From NCBI RefSeq assembly GCF_020037125.1, contig NZ_JAIQDG010000021.1:124001-188000 (forward strand): a DNA stretch of 64,000 bases, read 5' to 3'. The stretch is from Myxococcus sp. RHSTA-1-4. Lineage in GTDB: Bacteria > Myxococcota > Myxococcia > Myxococcales > Myxococcaceae. Made by a program: the position numbers and the translations under genes. Positions 43,609-51,971 of this stretch are shown one piece after another; within the stretch, counting starts at the first letter, position 1, and each line of letters starts with the position of its first letter. Below the pieces are notes generated by a model, which had not been told where the DNA came from, ran no database searches, and worked only from the letters and a program-made list of their open reading frames with translations.

Positions 43609-44865
43609 CGAGACGGAGGTGTCCAGCTGGTGTGTGGGGAGGACCACGGTGAAGGTCGAGCCCTTCCCCGGCTGGCTCCGCACGACGATGGTCCCTCCAT
43701 GGGCCTCGACAATCTGCTTCGCGACGTACAGCCCGAGCCCCATTCCCCTGTAGTGAGTGGGAGAGACCGCCCGCTCGAATCGCTCGAAGATGCGGCTCGC
43801 GTCCTCGCGCGCGAGGCCGATGCCCTCGTCCCGCACGCACAGGCGTGCCAGCTCCCCGTGTCCCTCCACGCTCACGTCGATGGGGTGGCCCGCACCGTAC
43901 TTGATGGCGTTCGACAGGAGGCTGGACAGCACCTGCTCGATGCGAAGCTGGTCCCACGCCCCTCGCACCGGGCCCGGGGTGTGTACCACCAGGGGGCACC
44001 CCGCCTCCTCGGCCTCCTCGCGGAAGCGGTCCGTCACCTCGGCCGCCAGGCGGGACAGGTCCACGTCCTCCAGCACCAGCCCCAGCCGCCCCGTCGCGAC
44101 GCGCGACACGTCCAGCAGGCGCTCCACCAGCTGGCTCAGCCGCTCCACCTGGGCCCCTGCCCGCTCCAGGTGGCGCATCACCCGGGCGTCCCCGAGGCAG
44201 GCGGCCACCACGCTGCGGCGGAGCGTCTCCAGTTGCAGCTTGAGCGGCGTCAGGGGGGTGCGCAGCTCGTGCGCGGCGATGGAGATGAACTCGTCCCGCG
44301 CGCGGACGCCCTCCCGCACATTCAGGAGCTCCGCCTGGGCGGCCCGCTCGAGCGCGCGCGAGGTCCTCAGCGCCACCTCCGTCATCACCGAGGCCGCGAG
44401 GTCCTGGAGGATGCCCACCTCCTCGCTCGTCCACTGGCGTGGGACGGTGTCGACGACGCACAAGGCCCCGAGGACCTGGCCGTCGCTGACGAGCGGAATA
44501 CCCATGTAGGCCACCGCGCCCAGCTCCGTCACGCCGAGGCAGTCACGCAGCAGGGGGGCCTGGCGGGTGTCCGGGACGACGAGGGGCCCGTTGCCCCTCA
44601 TGACGTACTTGCAGATCGAATGCGTGAGCGGAATCTCGCGCCGGCTCAGCCAGGGCTCCGGCAGGCCGATGCAGCTCTTGCAGAAGTGACGCCGCTCATC
44701 CAGCAGGCCCACCAGGCACATGGGGGTATGAAGGAAGCGGCACGCCAGCCGGGTGAGGCGGTCGAACTCCTCCTCGACCTCTGTATCCATGAGGGCCGTG
44801 AGGCGTAGGGCCGCCAGGCGCTCGGGAGAGCGCAAGATGCTCTGAACGTCGCCAGCTACGTCCAT
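43567..44865 (-). CDS. GAF-domain sensor histidine kinase
   Basis: A 432-aa cytoplasmic kinase starting at ATG 44865 with GGGGGA before it. The GAF domain covers about 20-165 ('FDRLTRLACRFLHTPMCLVG', 'MGIPLVSDGQVLGALCVVD'). HisKA contains 'AAHELRTPLTPL' with His199. The HATPase has 'LLSNAIKYG', 'DEGIGLA' and 'GMGLGLYVAK'. There is no receiver domain. GAF domains of this type ('HFCKSCIGLPEP', a Cys-rich loop) may bind a ligand or redox cofactor, but none can be assigned. Its 3' end overlaps the cobalamin protein gene. Confidence 0.92.
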   Translation of the reverse strand: MDVAGDVQSILRSPERLAALRLTALMDTEVEEEFDRLTRLACRFLHTPMCLVGLLDERRHFCKSCIGLPEPWLSRREIPLTHSICKYVMRGNGPLVVPDTRQAPLLRDCLGVTELGAVAYMGIPLVSDGQVLGALCVVDTVPRQWTSEEVGILQDLAASVMTEVALRTSRALERAAQAELLNVREGVRARDEFISIAAHELRTPLTPLKLQLETLRRSVVAACLGDARVMRHLERAGAQVERLSQLVERLLDVSRVATGRLGLVLEDVDLSRLAAEVTDRFREEAEEAGCPLVVHTPGPVRGAWDQLRIEQVLSSLLSNAIKYGAGHPIDVSVEGHGELARLCVRDEGIGLAREDASRIFERFERAVSPTHYRGMGLGLYVAKQIVEAHGGTIVVRSQPGKGSTFTVVLPTHQLDTSVSSALEERAGATTRQ

Positions 44866-45042
44866 GGTTCCCCCGTGACGCCCCTCTTCCCTCGGCGCCC
44901 ACCCCGACGCGCGGCCCCCGCCTTCCCGTAGAGATGAGCAGGCCCCCGGGGTCCGCACCAGCGGCAGGCAGACACGGGTTCCTTCCGCTCGCCGGGCTCC
45001 CGCGTGCGCCAGCCCGGCGCCGGGCTGGGCTAGACTCCTCAC

Positions 45043-45693
45043 ATGCGCTTCCAGCCTCCCTGGAGTGGGGCCTTCCGCCTCCAGACCTTCGTGCACCGGA
45101 CGCCCGAGGCCCTGCCGCCCACCGCGGTCGAGAGCATCCGGAAGTCCATCCTCGACTCCCCCCTGCTCAGCGACACCAACCTGTCGGGGCAATTCTCGGG
45201 CACCTACGGCTTCTCCATCACCTTCCGGCGGGAGGCCACCTCCGACGTGGAGGCGCTCTTCCCCGCCTTCGCGCCCTTCCTCCAGGCCGCGCTGCTGCCG
45301 GAGTGCAATGCCTTCCTGCTCAACCCGCTCCTGGTCCAGCGGGGACGCGGGGTGGGGGCCCACATCGACCGCAGCCTGGAGTACTACGGGGCGGGCATTG
45401 GCTGCCCGGTCGCGGTGAGCGTCCTGTACGTGCAGGTGCCGGAGCGGCTCTCGGGCGGCGAGCTGCGGCTGTATCACCGTGGCAACCCGGTCGCCGCGCT
45501 GGCGCCCATGCCCCGCTCGCTGGTGACGTTCCGGGGCGACCTCGTGCACGAGGTGGCGGCGGTGGAGACGGGCGCCTCCGGGCTCTCGGAGGCGCGCATC
45601 AGCCTGGTGGTCGAGCAGTACCGTGTGCCGGGGCACCTGACGGCGGGCGTCCCGCGCTTCGAGGCCCGGACCCGGGCGGGAGCGGCGGCATGA
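45043..45693 (+). CDS. 2-oxoglutarate/Fe(II)-dependent oxygenase family protein
   Basis: A 216-aa protein with the double-stranded beta-helix iron site: 'GAHIDRS' gives His107 and Asp109, and 'GDLVHEV' gives His169. Arg185 in 'ARISLVVEQY' is placed to bind 2-oxoglutarate. 'VLYVQVPERLSGGELRLY' is the conserved strand pair. It resembles P4H-type or SM-20-like proteins that hydroxylate small molecules or proteins. The substrate is unknown. It is coupled to the SRPBCC gene through an ATGA overlap, which points to a joint role. Confidence 0.83.
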   Translation: MRFQPPWSGAFRLQTFVHRTPEALPPTAVESIRKSILDSPLLSDTNLSGQFSGTYGFSITFRREATSDVEALFPAFAPFLQAALLPECNAFLLNPLLVQRGRGVGAHIDRSLEYYGAGIGCPVAVSVLYVQVPERLSGGELRLYHRGNPVAALAPMPRSLVTFRGDLVHEVAAVETGASGLSEARISLVVEQYRVPGHLTAGVPRFEARTRAGAAA

Positions 45694-46349
45694 GCGAGCT
45701 GGTGATGGACGTGTGGCTGGCGCGGGAGCCGGAGGAGGTGTTCACGGCCTTCGGAGACCCCTTCCGGCTGCGGCGCTGGTACGGGGCACCGCGGGGAGGC
45801 CACCGTATCGGGGCCGCAGGCGACGTGGCGTCCGGCGAGCCCTTCCGGGTGGACATGCTCGACGCGGAGGGCACCCCTTTCGCGCAGCTCGGCCGCATCG
45901 TCCAGGTGACTCCGGGCGAAGGGCTGGAGCTGGAGATGGCGTGGGAGGGTGGGAGCCTCGGGCGCGAGGAGACCCGCGCCTCCATTGCCCTGCGGCCCGC
46001 CGAGGGCGGCACACGGGTGGAGGTGCGCCAGGGCCCGTTCTCCAGCCAGGAGTCGCTGGAGGCCCACCGGGCGTGGTGGGACACCTGCCTGAAGCGGCTG
46101 GTCCGCGTCGCCTCCGGGGAGGCGCCGCCCTGCTTCGAGGAGTTCTGGGAGGAGTCGCGAGGCTTCGTCGGGCCGCTCGGCGTGGCGGCCTACACCGTGC
46201 TCGCGGGCCTGCGCGAGGCCGGGGCTCCGCCCGAGGCCCTCGCGCAGGTCGAGGAGACGCTCTACACCCACCTTCCGCGCCTGCCTCCGGAGACCGCGGA
46301 GGTGCTGGCGGCGGTGCTTCGCTCGCGCGTGAAGGACTCGGCGTCCTGA
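45690..46349 (+). CDS. SRPBCC/AHSA1-type protein
   Basis: A 219-aa protein starting at ATG 45690, overlapping the previous stop by 4 bases. Residues 1-135 match the START/SRPBCC fold: 'LVMDVWLAREPEEVFTAFGD', then 'RLRRWYGAPRGGHR', 'ELEMAWEGG' and 'TRVEVRQGPFSSQESLEAHR'. AHSA1-like members often bind small hydrophobic ligands or Hsp90; here no such partner is nearby. The C-terminal 80 residues are an added region I cannot assign. It ends 7 bases from the stop of the convergent amidase. Confidence 0.78.
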   Translation: MSELVMDVWLAREPEEVFTAFGDPFRLRRWYGAPRGGHRIGAAGDVASGEPFRVDMLDAEGTPFAQLGRIVQVTPGEGLELEMAWEGGSLGREETRASIALRPAEGGTRVEVRQGPFSSQESLEAHRAWWDTCLKRLVRVASGEAPPCFEEFWEESRGFVGPLGVAAYTVLAGLREAGAPPEALAQVEETLYTHLPRLPPETAEVLAAVLRSRVKDSAS

Positions 46350-46356
46350 GGCCGCA

Positions 46357-48030
46357 TCACCGCAGCACGCTCACGTGGATGGGCGGCGGGCGCGTCTCCG
46401 TGGCCCGCTCCACCACGCGGCCCAGGCGCAACAGCAGGTGCTCCTCGTAGGGACGCCCCGTGAGCTGGACGCCCACGGGCAGGCCCGCGCGGTCGAAGCC
46501 GGCCGGCACCGACAGCGCGGGGAAGCCCGTCAGGTTGGCCAGGCGCACGAAGCGCATCAGCGCGTCCACCACGGGCAGGTTCGACTCTCCGTGGGGCAGC
46601 GTCTCCTCGGGAATCACCGGGGCCGTGGAGGCTGTCGTCGGCGTGACGAGGACGTCCACGTCCGCCATGAGCGCCAGCAGCTCGCGCGTCAGCCGGTGCC
46701 GGTGCCGCAGCGCGTGCACCAGGTCGGTGGCCCGGAAGTGCCGGCCGATGGCGAGGTTGGTGCGTGAGTCGAAGCCGAAGTCCGAGGGGCGCGACTTCAC
46801 GTGCGCCAGCATCGCCTCCGCCATCTCGCTCAGGATGATGCAGCTATGCGTCCATAGAATGGTGTTGAGGTCGGGCGCGGGGACCTCCACCACCGTGGCC
46901 CCCGCGCCGGTGAGCGCCTTCACGGCGTCCTTGCAGCGCGCCACCACGTCGGCGTCGGCATCCTCGAAGTAGGGCCAGCAGATGCCGAGCCGCACGCCGG
47001 ACAGGTCCGCGTTCTCGTAGCCGGACAGGTGGTGCGCCGGCTGCGTCTGGGCGACGACGTCGTGGCCATCCGGCCCGGCCAGCAGCGCATACATCGCGGC
47101 GACGTCGTCGACGGTGAGGCCCATGGGCCCGACGTGGGCCACGTTCCAGCACAGCGGCGGCACGCCCGTCTCGGGGATGCGGCCCCATGTGGCCTTGAGG
47201 CCGACGATGCCGCACAGCGCGGCGGGGATGCGGATGGAGCCTCCGCCATCCGCGCCGATGCTCAAGGGGCACAGCCCCACGGCCACGGCGGCGCCGGACG
47301 CGCTGGAGCTGCCGCCGGTGATGTGGGCCCGGTTCCACGGGTTGCGCGCGGCGCCGTGGTGCGGGTTCAACCCGATGGGGTTGATGCCAATCTCGTTCAT
47401 GTTGGCCTTGCCGAGGATGATGGCGCCGGCGGCCTTGAGGCGCGCGGCCACCGTCGAGTCCGCGACGGCCACCTCCTTGCGGAACTTCGTCCCCAGCGTC
47501 GTGGGGAAGCCGGCCAGGTCGACCTCGTCCTTCAGCACGACGGGGACGCCGTCGAGCACGCTCAGGGGCCGGCCCGCGCGCAGGCGCTCTCCCGCCGCCT
47601 CCGCGGCCCGGAGCACCTCGTCCGGATTGCGGGCGACGAAGAGGCCCAGGCGGTCCTTCCCACTGTCAATCCGCTCGATGGCCTCGTGGATGCGCCGCAC
47701 CACCGAGAGTGGCTCCACCCCGCCCTCACGGTAGGCGCGCACATAGGCGGCGACCGTCGCACGCTCCCCGGGCTGGGGCGCCGCGGCGATGGCACGCGCG
47801 GCCTGCTCGACGGGAGACTGGGGCTCCGCGGCGGGGGCGCCATGCGGAAACGGGAGCTGGACGGGAGGCGCATCCCCCGCGGGCAGCTCGCGCCAGTGCT
47901 CGATGCCGCTGTCGCGCACCAGCTTCTCCAGCATCACGGAGCCGACTCCGCTCTCCAGTGCGTTGACGAAGGCCTTGAGCGCCATGCCGGAGACCCGGGG
48001 CGCCTTCACGGGATTGCGTTGGTAGGTCAT
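46357..48030 (-). CDS. Amidase-signature hydrolase
   Basis: A 557-aa protein from ATG 48030 (a GTG at 48039 would add three residues; neither has a clear ribosome binding site). The Ser-cisSer-Lys triad is visible: Lys in 'VVLKDEVD', the 'GGSSSASG' glycine/serine loop, and the nucleophile Ser in 'GADGGGSIR', a small change from the usual D-x-G-G-S. A 95-residue N-terminal extension is not part of the core. The family cleaves amides, such as indoleacetamide, nicotinamide or Glu-tRNA amide; GatA proteins have a distinct context, and no gatB or gatC is near. It is probably a catabolic or esterase-like amidase. Confidence 0.88.
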   Translation of the reverse strand: MTYQRNPVKAPRVSGMALKAFVNALESGVGSVMLEKLVRDSGIEHWRELPAGDAPPVQLPFPHGAPAAEPQSPVEQAARAIAAAPQPGERATVAAYVRAYREGGVEPLSVVRRIHEAIERIDSGKDRLGLFVARNPDEVLRAAEAAGERLRAGRPLSVLDGVPVVLKDEVDLAGFPTTLGTKFRKEVAVADSTVAARLKAAGAIILGKANMNEIGINPIGLNPHHGAARNPWNRAHITGGSSSASGAAVAVGLCPLSIGADGGGSIRIPAALCGIVGLKATWGRIPETGVPPLCWNVAHVGPMGLTVDDVAAMYALLAGPDGHDVVAQTQPAHHLSGYENADLSGVRLGICWPYFEDADADVVARCKDAVKALTGAGATVVEVPAPDLNTILWTHSCIILSEMAEAMLAHVKSRPSDFGFDSRTNLAIGRHFRATDLVHALRHRHRLTRELLALMADVDVLVTPTTASTAPVIPEETLPHGESNLPVVDALMRFVRLANLTGFPALSVPAGFDRAGLPVGVQLTGRPYEEHLLLRLGRVVERATETRPPPIHVSVLR

Positions 48031-48180
48031 TGTCTCCACAGCCTAACGCTTCCGCTGGCGCGCGGCGCTCCGCCTTCAAACAGGCGCAAGAACCGGGCTG
48101 CGCGCGTGGGAGCCCTCCCCTATCCGTAGCAACGCGACGGGCGCTCGGTGCCCGCCGGTACGGCTGGAGAGGGCCCACAC

Positions 48181-49299
48181 ATGACGACGCAGCGCATCGA
48201 CTCCCTGACGAAGTACCACCTGCTCGGCCAGACGGGCCTGCGGGTGAGCCCGCTGGCGCTGGGCACCATGACCTTCGGCCCCGACTGGGGCTGGGGGAAT
48301 ACCGAGGAGGACTCCCACCGCATCCTGGCGCGCTACCTGGAGGCGGGCGGCAACTTCATCGACACGGCGGACGGCTACACCTCCGGCTCCAGTGAGCGCA
48401 TCATCGGCGACTTCTTCGCGAAGCACGGCGGGAGGGAGCGGGCGGTCCTCGCCACCAAGTTCTCCGTGAACACCTCGCCCGGAGACCCCAACGCGGGTGG
48501 AAACGGGCGCAAGAACATCCTCCGCGCGCTCGAGGGCTCGCTGCGCCGCCTGAAGACGGACTACGTGGACGTGTACTGGCTCCACGTCTGGGACGGCCTG
48601 ACGCCCGTGGAGGAGGTGATGCAGACGCTGACCGGCCTCGTGCGCGAGGGCAAGGTCCGGTACATCGGCCTGTCCGACGTGCCGGCGTGGTACTTCGCCC
48701 GCGCCCAGACGCTGGCGGAGCGGAACGGCTGGGAGAGGGTGGCGGCGCTGCAGCTGGAGTACTCGCTCGCCGAGCGCAACATCGAGCGCGAGCACATCCC
48801 CGCCGCGCTCGCGCTGGGCGCCGCCATCACCCCGTGGAGCCCGCTGGCCGGTGGGCTCCTCACGGGCAGGTACACCCGCGAGGGCACGAAGCCGAAGGGA
48901 GAAGGGCGCGCCCATGCGCTCCTGGCCAGCGGCAACCCCGTGGCGGACAAGTTCCTGCAAGAGCGTCCCTGGGCCATCGTCCAGGAGCTGGTCGCGGTGG
49001 CGAAGGAGGTGGAGCGCTCGCCCGCGCAGGTGGCGCTCAACTGGGTGGCGACGCGTCCGGGCGTGGTCTCCACCGTCATCGGCGCGAGCCGGCTGGAGCA
49101 GCTCGAGGACAACCTGCGCGCGCTCGACTTCACGCTGCCGCCCGCGCTCTCCGCGAGGCTGGAGGCCGCCAGCCGCCCCGAGCTGGTCCACCCGTACGTG
49201 TTCTTCGAGAACCCCTTCTTCACGCGGGGGATGCTCGCGGGCAACACCACGGTGCGCGCGGAGCCGAGCGGGTTCCGGGGCCCTCTCCAGGGCGCGTGA
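48181..49299 (+). CDS. Aldo/keto reductase
   Basis: A 372-aa protein starting at ATG 48181, chosen because GGAGAGGG lies eight bases before it. It has the aldo/keto reductase pattern: 'FIDTADGYTSGSSERIIG' carries the catalytic Asp and Tyr, 'VLATKF' the Lys, and 'VYWLHVWDG' the His. 'STVIGASRLEQLEDNLRAL' is the NADPH-binding end. It is NADPH-dependent and reduces aldehydes or ketones; the substrate is unknown. It starts divergently from the amidase 150 bases away, so the two may be co-regulated. Confidence 0.93.
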   Translation: MTTQRIDSLTKYHLLGQTGLRVSPLALGTMTFGPDWGWGNTEEDSHRILARYLEAGGNFIDTADGYTSGSSERIIGDFFAKHGGRERAVLATKFSVNTSPGDPNAGGNGRKNILRALEGSLRRLKTDYVDVYWLHVWDGLTPVEEVMQTLTGLVREGKVRYIGLSDVPAWYFARAQTLAERNGWERVAALQLEYSLAERNIEREHIPAALALGAAITPWSPLAGGLLTGRYTREGTKPKGEGRAHALLASGNPVADKFLQERPWAIVQELVAVAKEVERSPAQVALNWVATRPGVVSTVIGASRLEQLEDNLRALDFTLPPALSARLEAASRPELVHPYVFFENPFFTRGMLAGNTTVRAEPSGFRGPLQGA

Positions 49300-49305
49300 A
49301 GCGGC

Positions 49306-49339
49306 GGGACTCCTGCGGGCTTCCGCCCGTCGGAGTCCC
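49306..49339. terminator. Hairpin between convergent genes
   Basis: GGGACTCC (49306-49313) pairs perfectly with GGAGTCCC (49332-49339), and within the loop CGGGC pairs with GCCCG. It begins seven bases after the aldo/keto reductase stop and serves both convergent genes. It has no clear T-run. Confidence 0.6.
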
Positions 49340-49379
49340 CCACGGAGAAGCAGTTGCCCGGCCCTTCAGGGAGCCGGAC

Positions 49380-50645
49380 TCACCGGGCGTCTTCGAGGCC
49401 ACTCCTCTCCGCCGGGTTCCACGTCCCCGCGGGGATGAACGGGACGGCCCCGGTGTCGGGCTCGACGGCGAGGTCCGGGGCACCGGGGCGCACACCCGTG
49501 GAGGCGCAGACGACACCGAAGCAGTCGCCCGCCCCGTTGCCTCGCGCGACGTTGCCGCCCCCGTCGATGACGCCCGGCGCGTGGATGCCCCAGCCCGTGT
49601 TGCCGATGGCCACGTTGCCGGACACCGTGAGGGTGCCGGGGAACGTCACGCGGAGCCCGTCACCCCGGTTGCGGAGGAAGCGATTGCCGCTGACCGTGCC
49701 GGTGACCGAGGGCTGCAGGAGCTCCGGCGGCTCGGCCACCGTCAATCCGCTCCCGTTCTCCCACCAGGTGTTGCCCCTGACGTCGAGCGTCCTGGCCCGG
49801 GCCTCCAGGCCCGTGTCGTTGCCGGCGACATAGGAGTCACGCAGCACGAGGTCGAATGGCTCCCAGGCCGGCTCCACGGCGGGGGCGAGGGCGCCGTTGC
49901 CCGCGATGACCGTGTTGAAGAACCTCGCCTCGTAACAGGTGCCGTAGCCGAACTCCCCGAGTGGAACCCAGCCCACGACCTGGTTCCGGAAGAGCAGGCT
50001 CGACCTGAAGGTGACGCTGCCGTCGGGGCACCAGAACACGAGCTCGTTGGAGCTGAAGGTCGAGCGGTCCACATCGACGGAGTGGAAGTTCGCGGAGAAA
50101 GCGAGCCCGTTGCCGGAGAAGAGCGACGACTTCACCTTGAAGGTTCCGTTGCCCGCATCCTGCTCACTGCCCAGCCCCACGCGGTTGCGGAGCAGCCGGC
50201 AGTCCGTCACGTGGATGTTCGTGAAGCTGCCGTAGCGGTTGTAGACGGCGGCCCAGTTGTCGATGAAGGTGAGCCGGGACAGCCGCACGTCCTGGCCGGA
50301 GTCGACGATGTACCCCCAGGAGAACCCCCGGATGGTGCCGTTCCTCACCGTGCTGTCGGCCTCGACCACGATGCCCTCGGACCCGCCCGTATCCGGGCCG
50401 GACCGGCGCACGGTGTGACCGCCCAGGTCGAGGACGACGCCCGCGCGGGTGATGCGGAGCGCGGGGCCGTTCGTGCCCGGACATGCGAGGTCGTGGGTGA
50501 GCCGGGTGTTCCGGGTGATGGTGTCGCCGCACCGGACCCGGCGGCTCTGGGGCGCTCCTCCACCGCCAGCTTGCGCGGCGGGTGACACCGCCAGAAGCAC
50601 CGCCATGCCCACGGCCATGGCGACGACCTCGCGTACACGACGCAT
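49380..50645 (-). CDS. Secreted right-handed beta-helix protein
   Basis: A 421-aa protein with a signal peptide ('AVGMAVLLAVSPAAQA') and a ribosome binding site (GGGAGGGG). The mature part is a long series of short strands separated by Asn/Gly turns: 'GNRFLRNRGDGLRVTFPGTL', 'GNVAIGNTGWGIHAPGVID' and similar, which is typical of the parallel beta-helix (PbH1) repeat. Such proteins are often pectate- or polysaccharide-active, or surface-exposed. No lyase active site is evident. It stands alone between a convergent terminator and a 138-bp gap. Confidence 0.8.
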   Translation of the reverse strand: MRRVREVVAMAVGMAVLLAVSPAAQAGGGGAPQSRRVRCGDTITRNTRLTHDLACPGTNGPALRITRAGVVLDLGGHTVRRSGPDTGGSEGIVVEADSTVRNGTIRGFSWGYIVDSGQDVRLSRLTFIDNWAAVYNRYGSFTNIHVTDCRLLRNRVGLGSEQDAGNGTFKVKSSLFSGNGLAFSANFHSVDVDRSTFSSNELVFWCPDGSVTFRSSLLFRNQVVGWVPLGEFGYGTCYEARFFNTVIAGNGALAPAVEPAWEPFDLVLRDSYVAGNDTGLEARARTLDVRGNTWWENGSGLTVAEPPELLQPSVTGTVSGNRFLRNRGDGLRVTFPGTLTVSGNVAIGNTGWGIHAPGVIDGGGNVARGNGAGDCFGVVCASTGVRPGAPDLAVEPDTGAVPFIPAGTWNPAERSGLEDAR

Positions 50646-50783
50646 GTGCCTTCCCCTCCCAGGGACTCCCCGCCCCCGTGCCGTGGAGGCTAGTCACGGC
50701 CCCGCCCGCGGCTTACCTCCCCGTGGGGACCGGCCCGCTGCCCGCACGCCGACAGTCCGGAGCCGCGTGGCGGTGGGATGACC

Positions 50784-51653
50784 TCAAGCCGTGCCCGTCA
50801 GCCGGTAGTACGCGTGGGGACGGCGCCAGCGGATGAACGCCTGCGCGAGCACGTTCATGTCCCACCGGATGGGAATGGGGTCCACGACGAACCCCAGGTC
50901 GTCCTTGAACTGGCTCAGCTGGGGCACCTCGCGGGAGTGAAGGCCGCCCACGAGCATCTGGACCTTCCCACTCCTGCGGCAGAGTTGCGCGAACTCGAAG
51001 ACCAGCCCCGTGGAGATGTTGGTCGGTAGCGCCCAGGTGGCGTAGTACGCACTGCTCCCGTACGCGATGCCATCCACCGCGTAGCCCGTGAGGAATCCCC
51101 CGAGCCTGCCGTCCACCAGGCCCGCGAGCACGCACCAGTGGTTGCCCTGGAAGTACCGCTTCACCTCCGCCACGTAGTCCTCACGCGAGGGCGGCTTCCG
51201 GTGACGGGTCCGAGAGAGCGCCTCGACGGCAATCTCATGCCCCTGCTCCAGCAGAAGCTCGGGGCCGGTGAGCTGCACGACCCTCACGAGCCGCTGGCAC
51301 TTCCGGAGCTTGTTCCTCCGGTTCGCGGAGAGGCTGCTGACGTCATAGCTCGCGAGGTCCTTCAGCCGTTCGATGGGGACGCTGCCATTCGCCGCCCCCG
51401 CGCTCTCCGGCGTCAGCGCCGCCCGGTAGCCCCAGCTCAGCGGCGTGGGGCGGGTTGCCTCGTCCGGCCTCAGCCGCGCCAGAAGGTGCACGGGCTGGAA
51501 GAACCCGGGCGCCCCCGCCTCCTCCCAGAAGTGCCCACCGTGCTGGATGACGCGCACCCCCTCCTCGCTCCGGCGCTTCGCGAGCTCAGCTTCCGTGAGT
51601 ACCGAGAAAACCGCCTCCGAGGCATCACGCACGTGAGGATTGGACATGACCAT
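50784..51653 (-). CDS. FemAB/GNAT-like acyltransferase
   Basis: A 289-aa protein from ATG 51653, chosen because AAGG lies five bases upstream. The fold resembles FemAB/GNAT acyltransferases: 'NRRNKLRKCQRLVRVVQLTG', split by a short strand, and 'NHWCVLAGLVDGRLGGFLTG' before 'AYYATWALPTNISTGLVFEF'. There is no signal peptide. In polysaccharide loci of other bacteria, such enzymes acylate or amino-acylate sugar or lipid intermediates. It is the nearest gene, on the opposite strand, to the dehydratase gene, and a second FemAB-like gene lies further along. Confidence 0.6.
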   Translation of the reverse strand: MVMSNPHVRDASEAVFSVLTEAELAKRRSEEGVRVIQHGGHFWEEAGAPGFFQPVHLLARLRPDEATRPTPLSWGYRAALTPESAGAANGSVPIERLKDLASYDVSSLSANRRNKLRKCQRLVRVVQLTGPELLLEQGHEIAVEALSRTRHRKPPSREDYVAEVKRYFQGNHWCVLAGLVDGRLGGFLTGYAVDGIAYGSSAYYATWALPTNISTGLVFEFAQLCRRSGKVQMLVGGLHSREVPQLSQFKDDLGFVVDPIPIRWDMNVLAQAFIRWRRPHAYYRLTGTA

Positions 51654-51971
51654 CCCGACCTTTCCACGAGCCACGGCCGGTGCTGGCGAGCCCGGCTCCC
51701 CCCTGCAATAGGGTTGCTAGAGCACCCCGGTGCGACTGGCCAGCAAGGCAGGAATCTGTCAGCCGGGAGGAGGGCCCACGGCCTGGACGGAGGAGGCGCG
51801 CAGGCAACGGGCAGGCCGCATTCCCAGTCTGGACCGGGACCGGGGGAGGTTCCCACGTCTGCTTCCGTGCAATGACTCGCATTGGAAGCTCAGGCGCTCC
51901 GGGGCAACTTGGAGCAGGCGCCCTCGCACGCCACCCTCATCGATTGAGAAGCAGAGGAGGGGAAGGGGAGA
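51654..51971. other. 318-bp divergent intergenic region
   Basis: This gap separates the acyltransferase (- strand) and the dehydratase (+ strand) and should hold both promoters. I see a short inverted repeat, CAATG-ACTCG-CATTG (within 51869-51884), and a purine-rich ribosome binding region just before ATG 51972. No sigma-54 or other clear consensus promoter could be assigned. The long open frames that cross it have no ribosome binding sites. Confidence 0.4.

Noticed and set aside
44934..45689. Upstream extension of the SRPBCC reading frame to base 44934
   Set aside because: This would overlap the whole 2OG-Fe oxygenase gene with low-complexity sequence; the ATG at 45690 with the ATGA overlap is much better.
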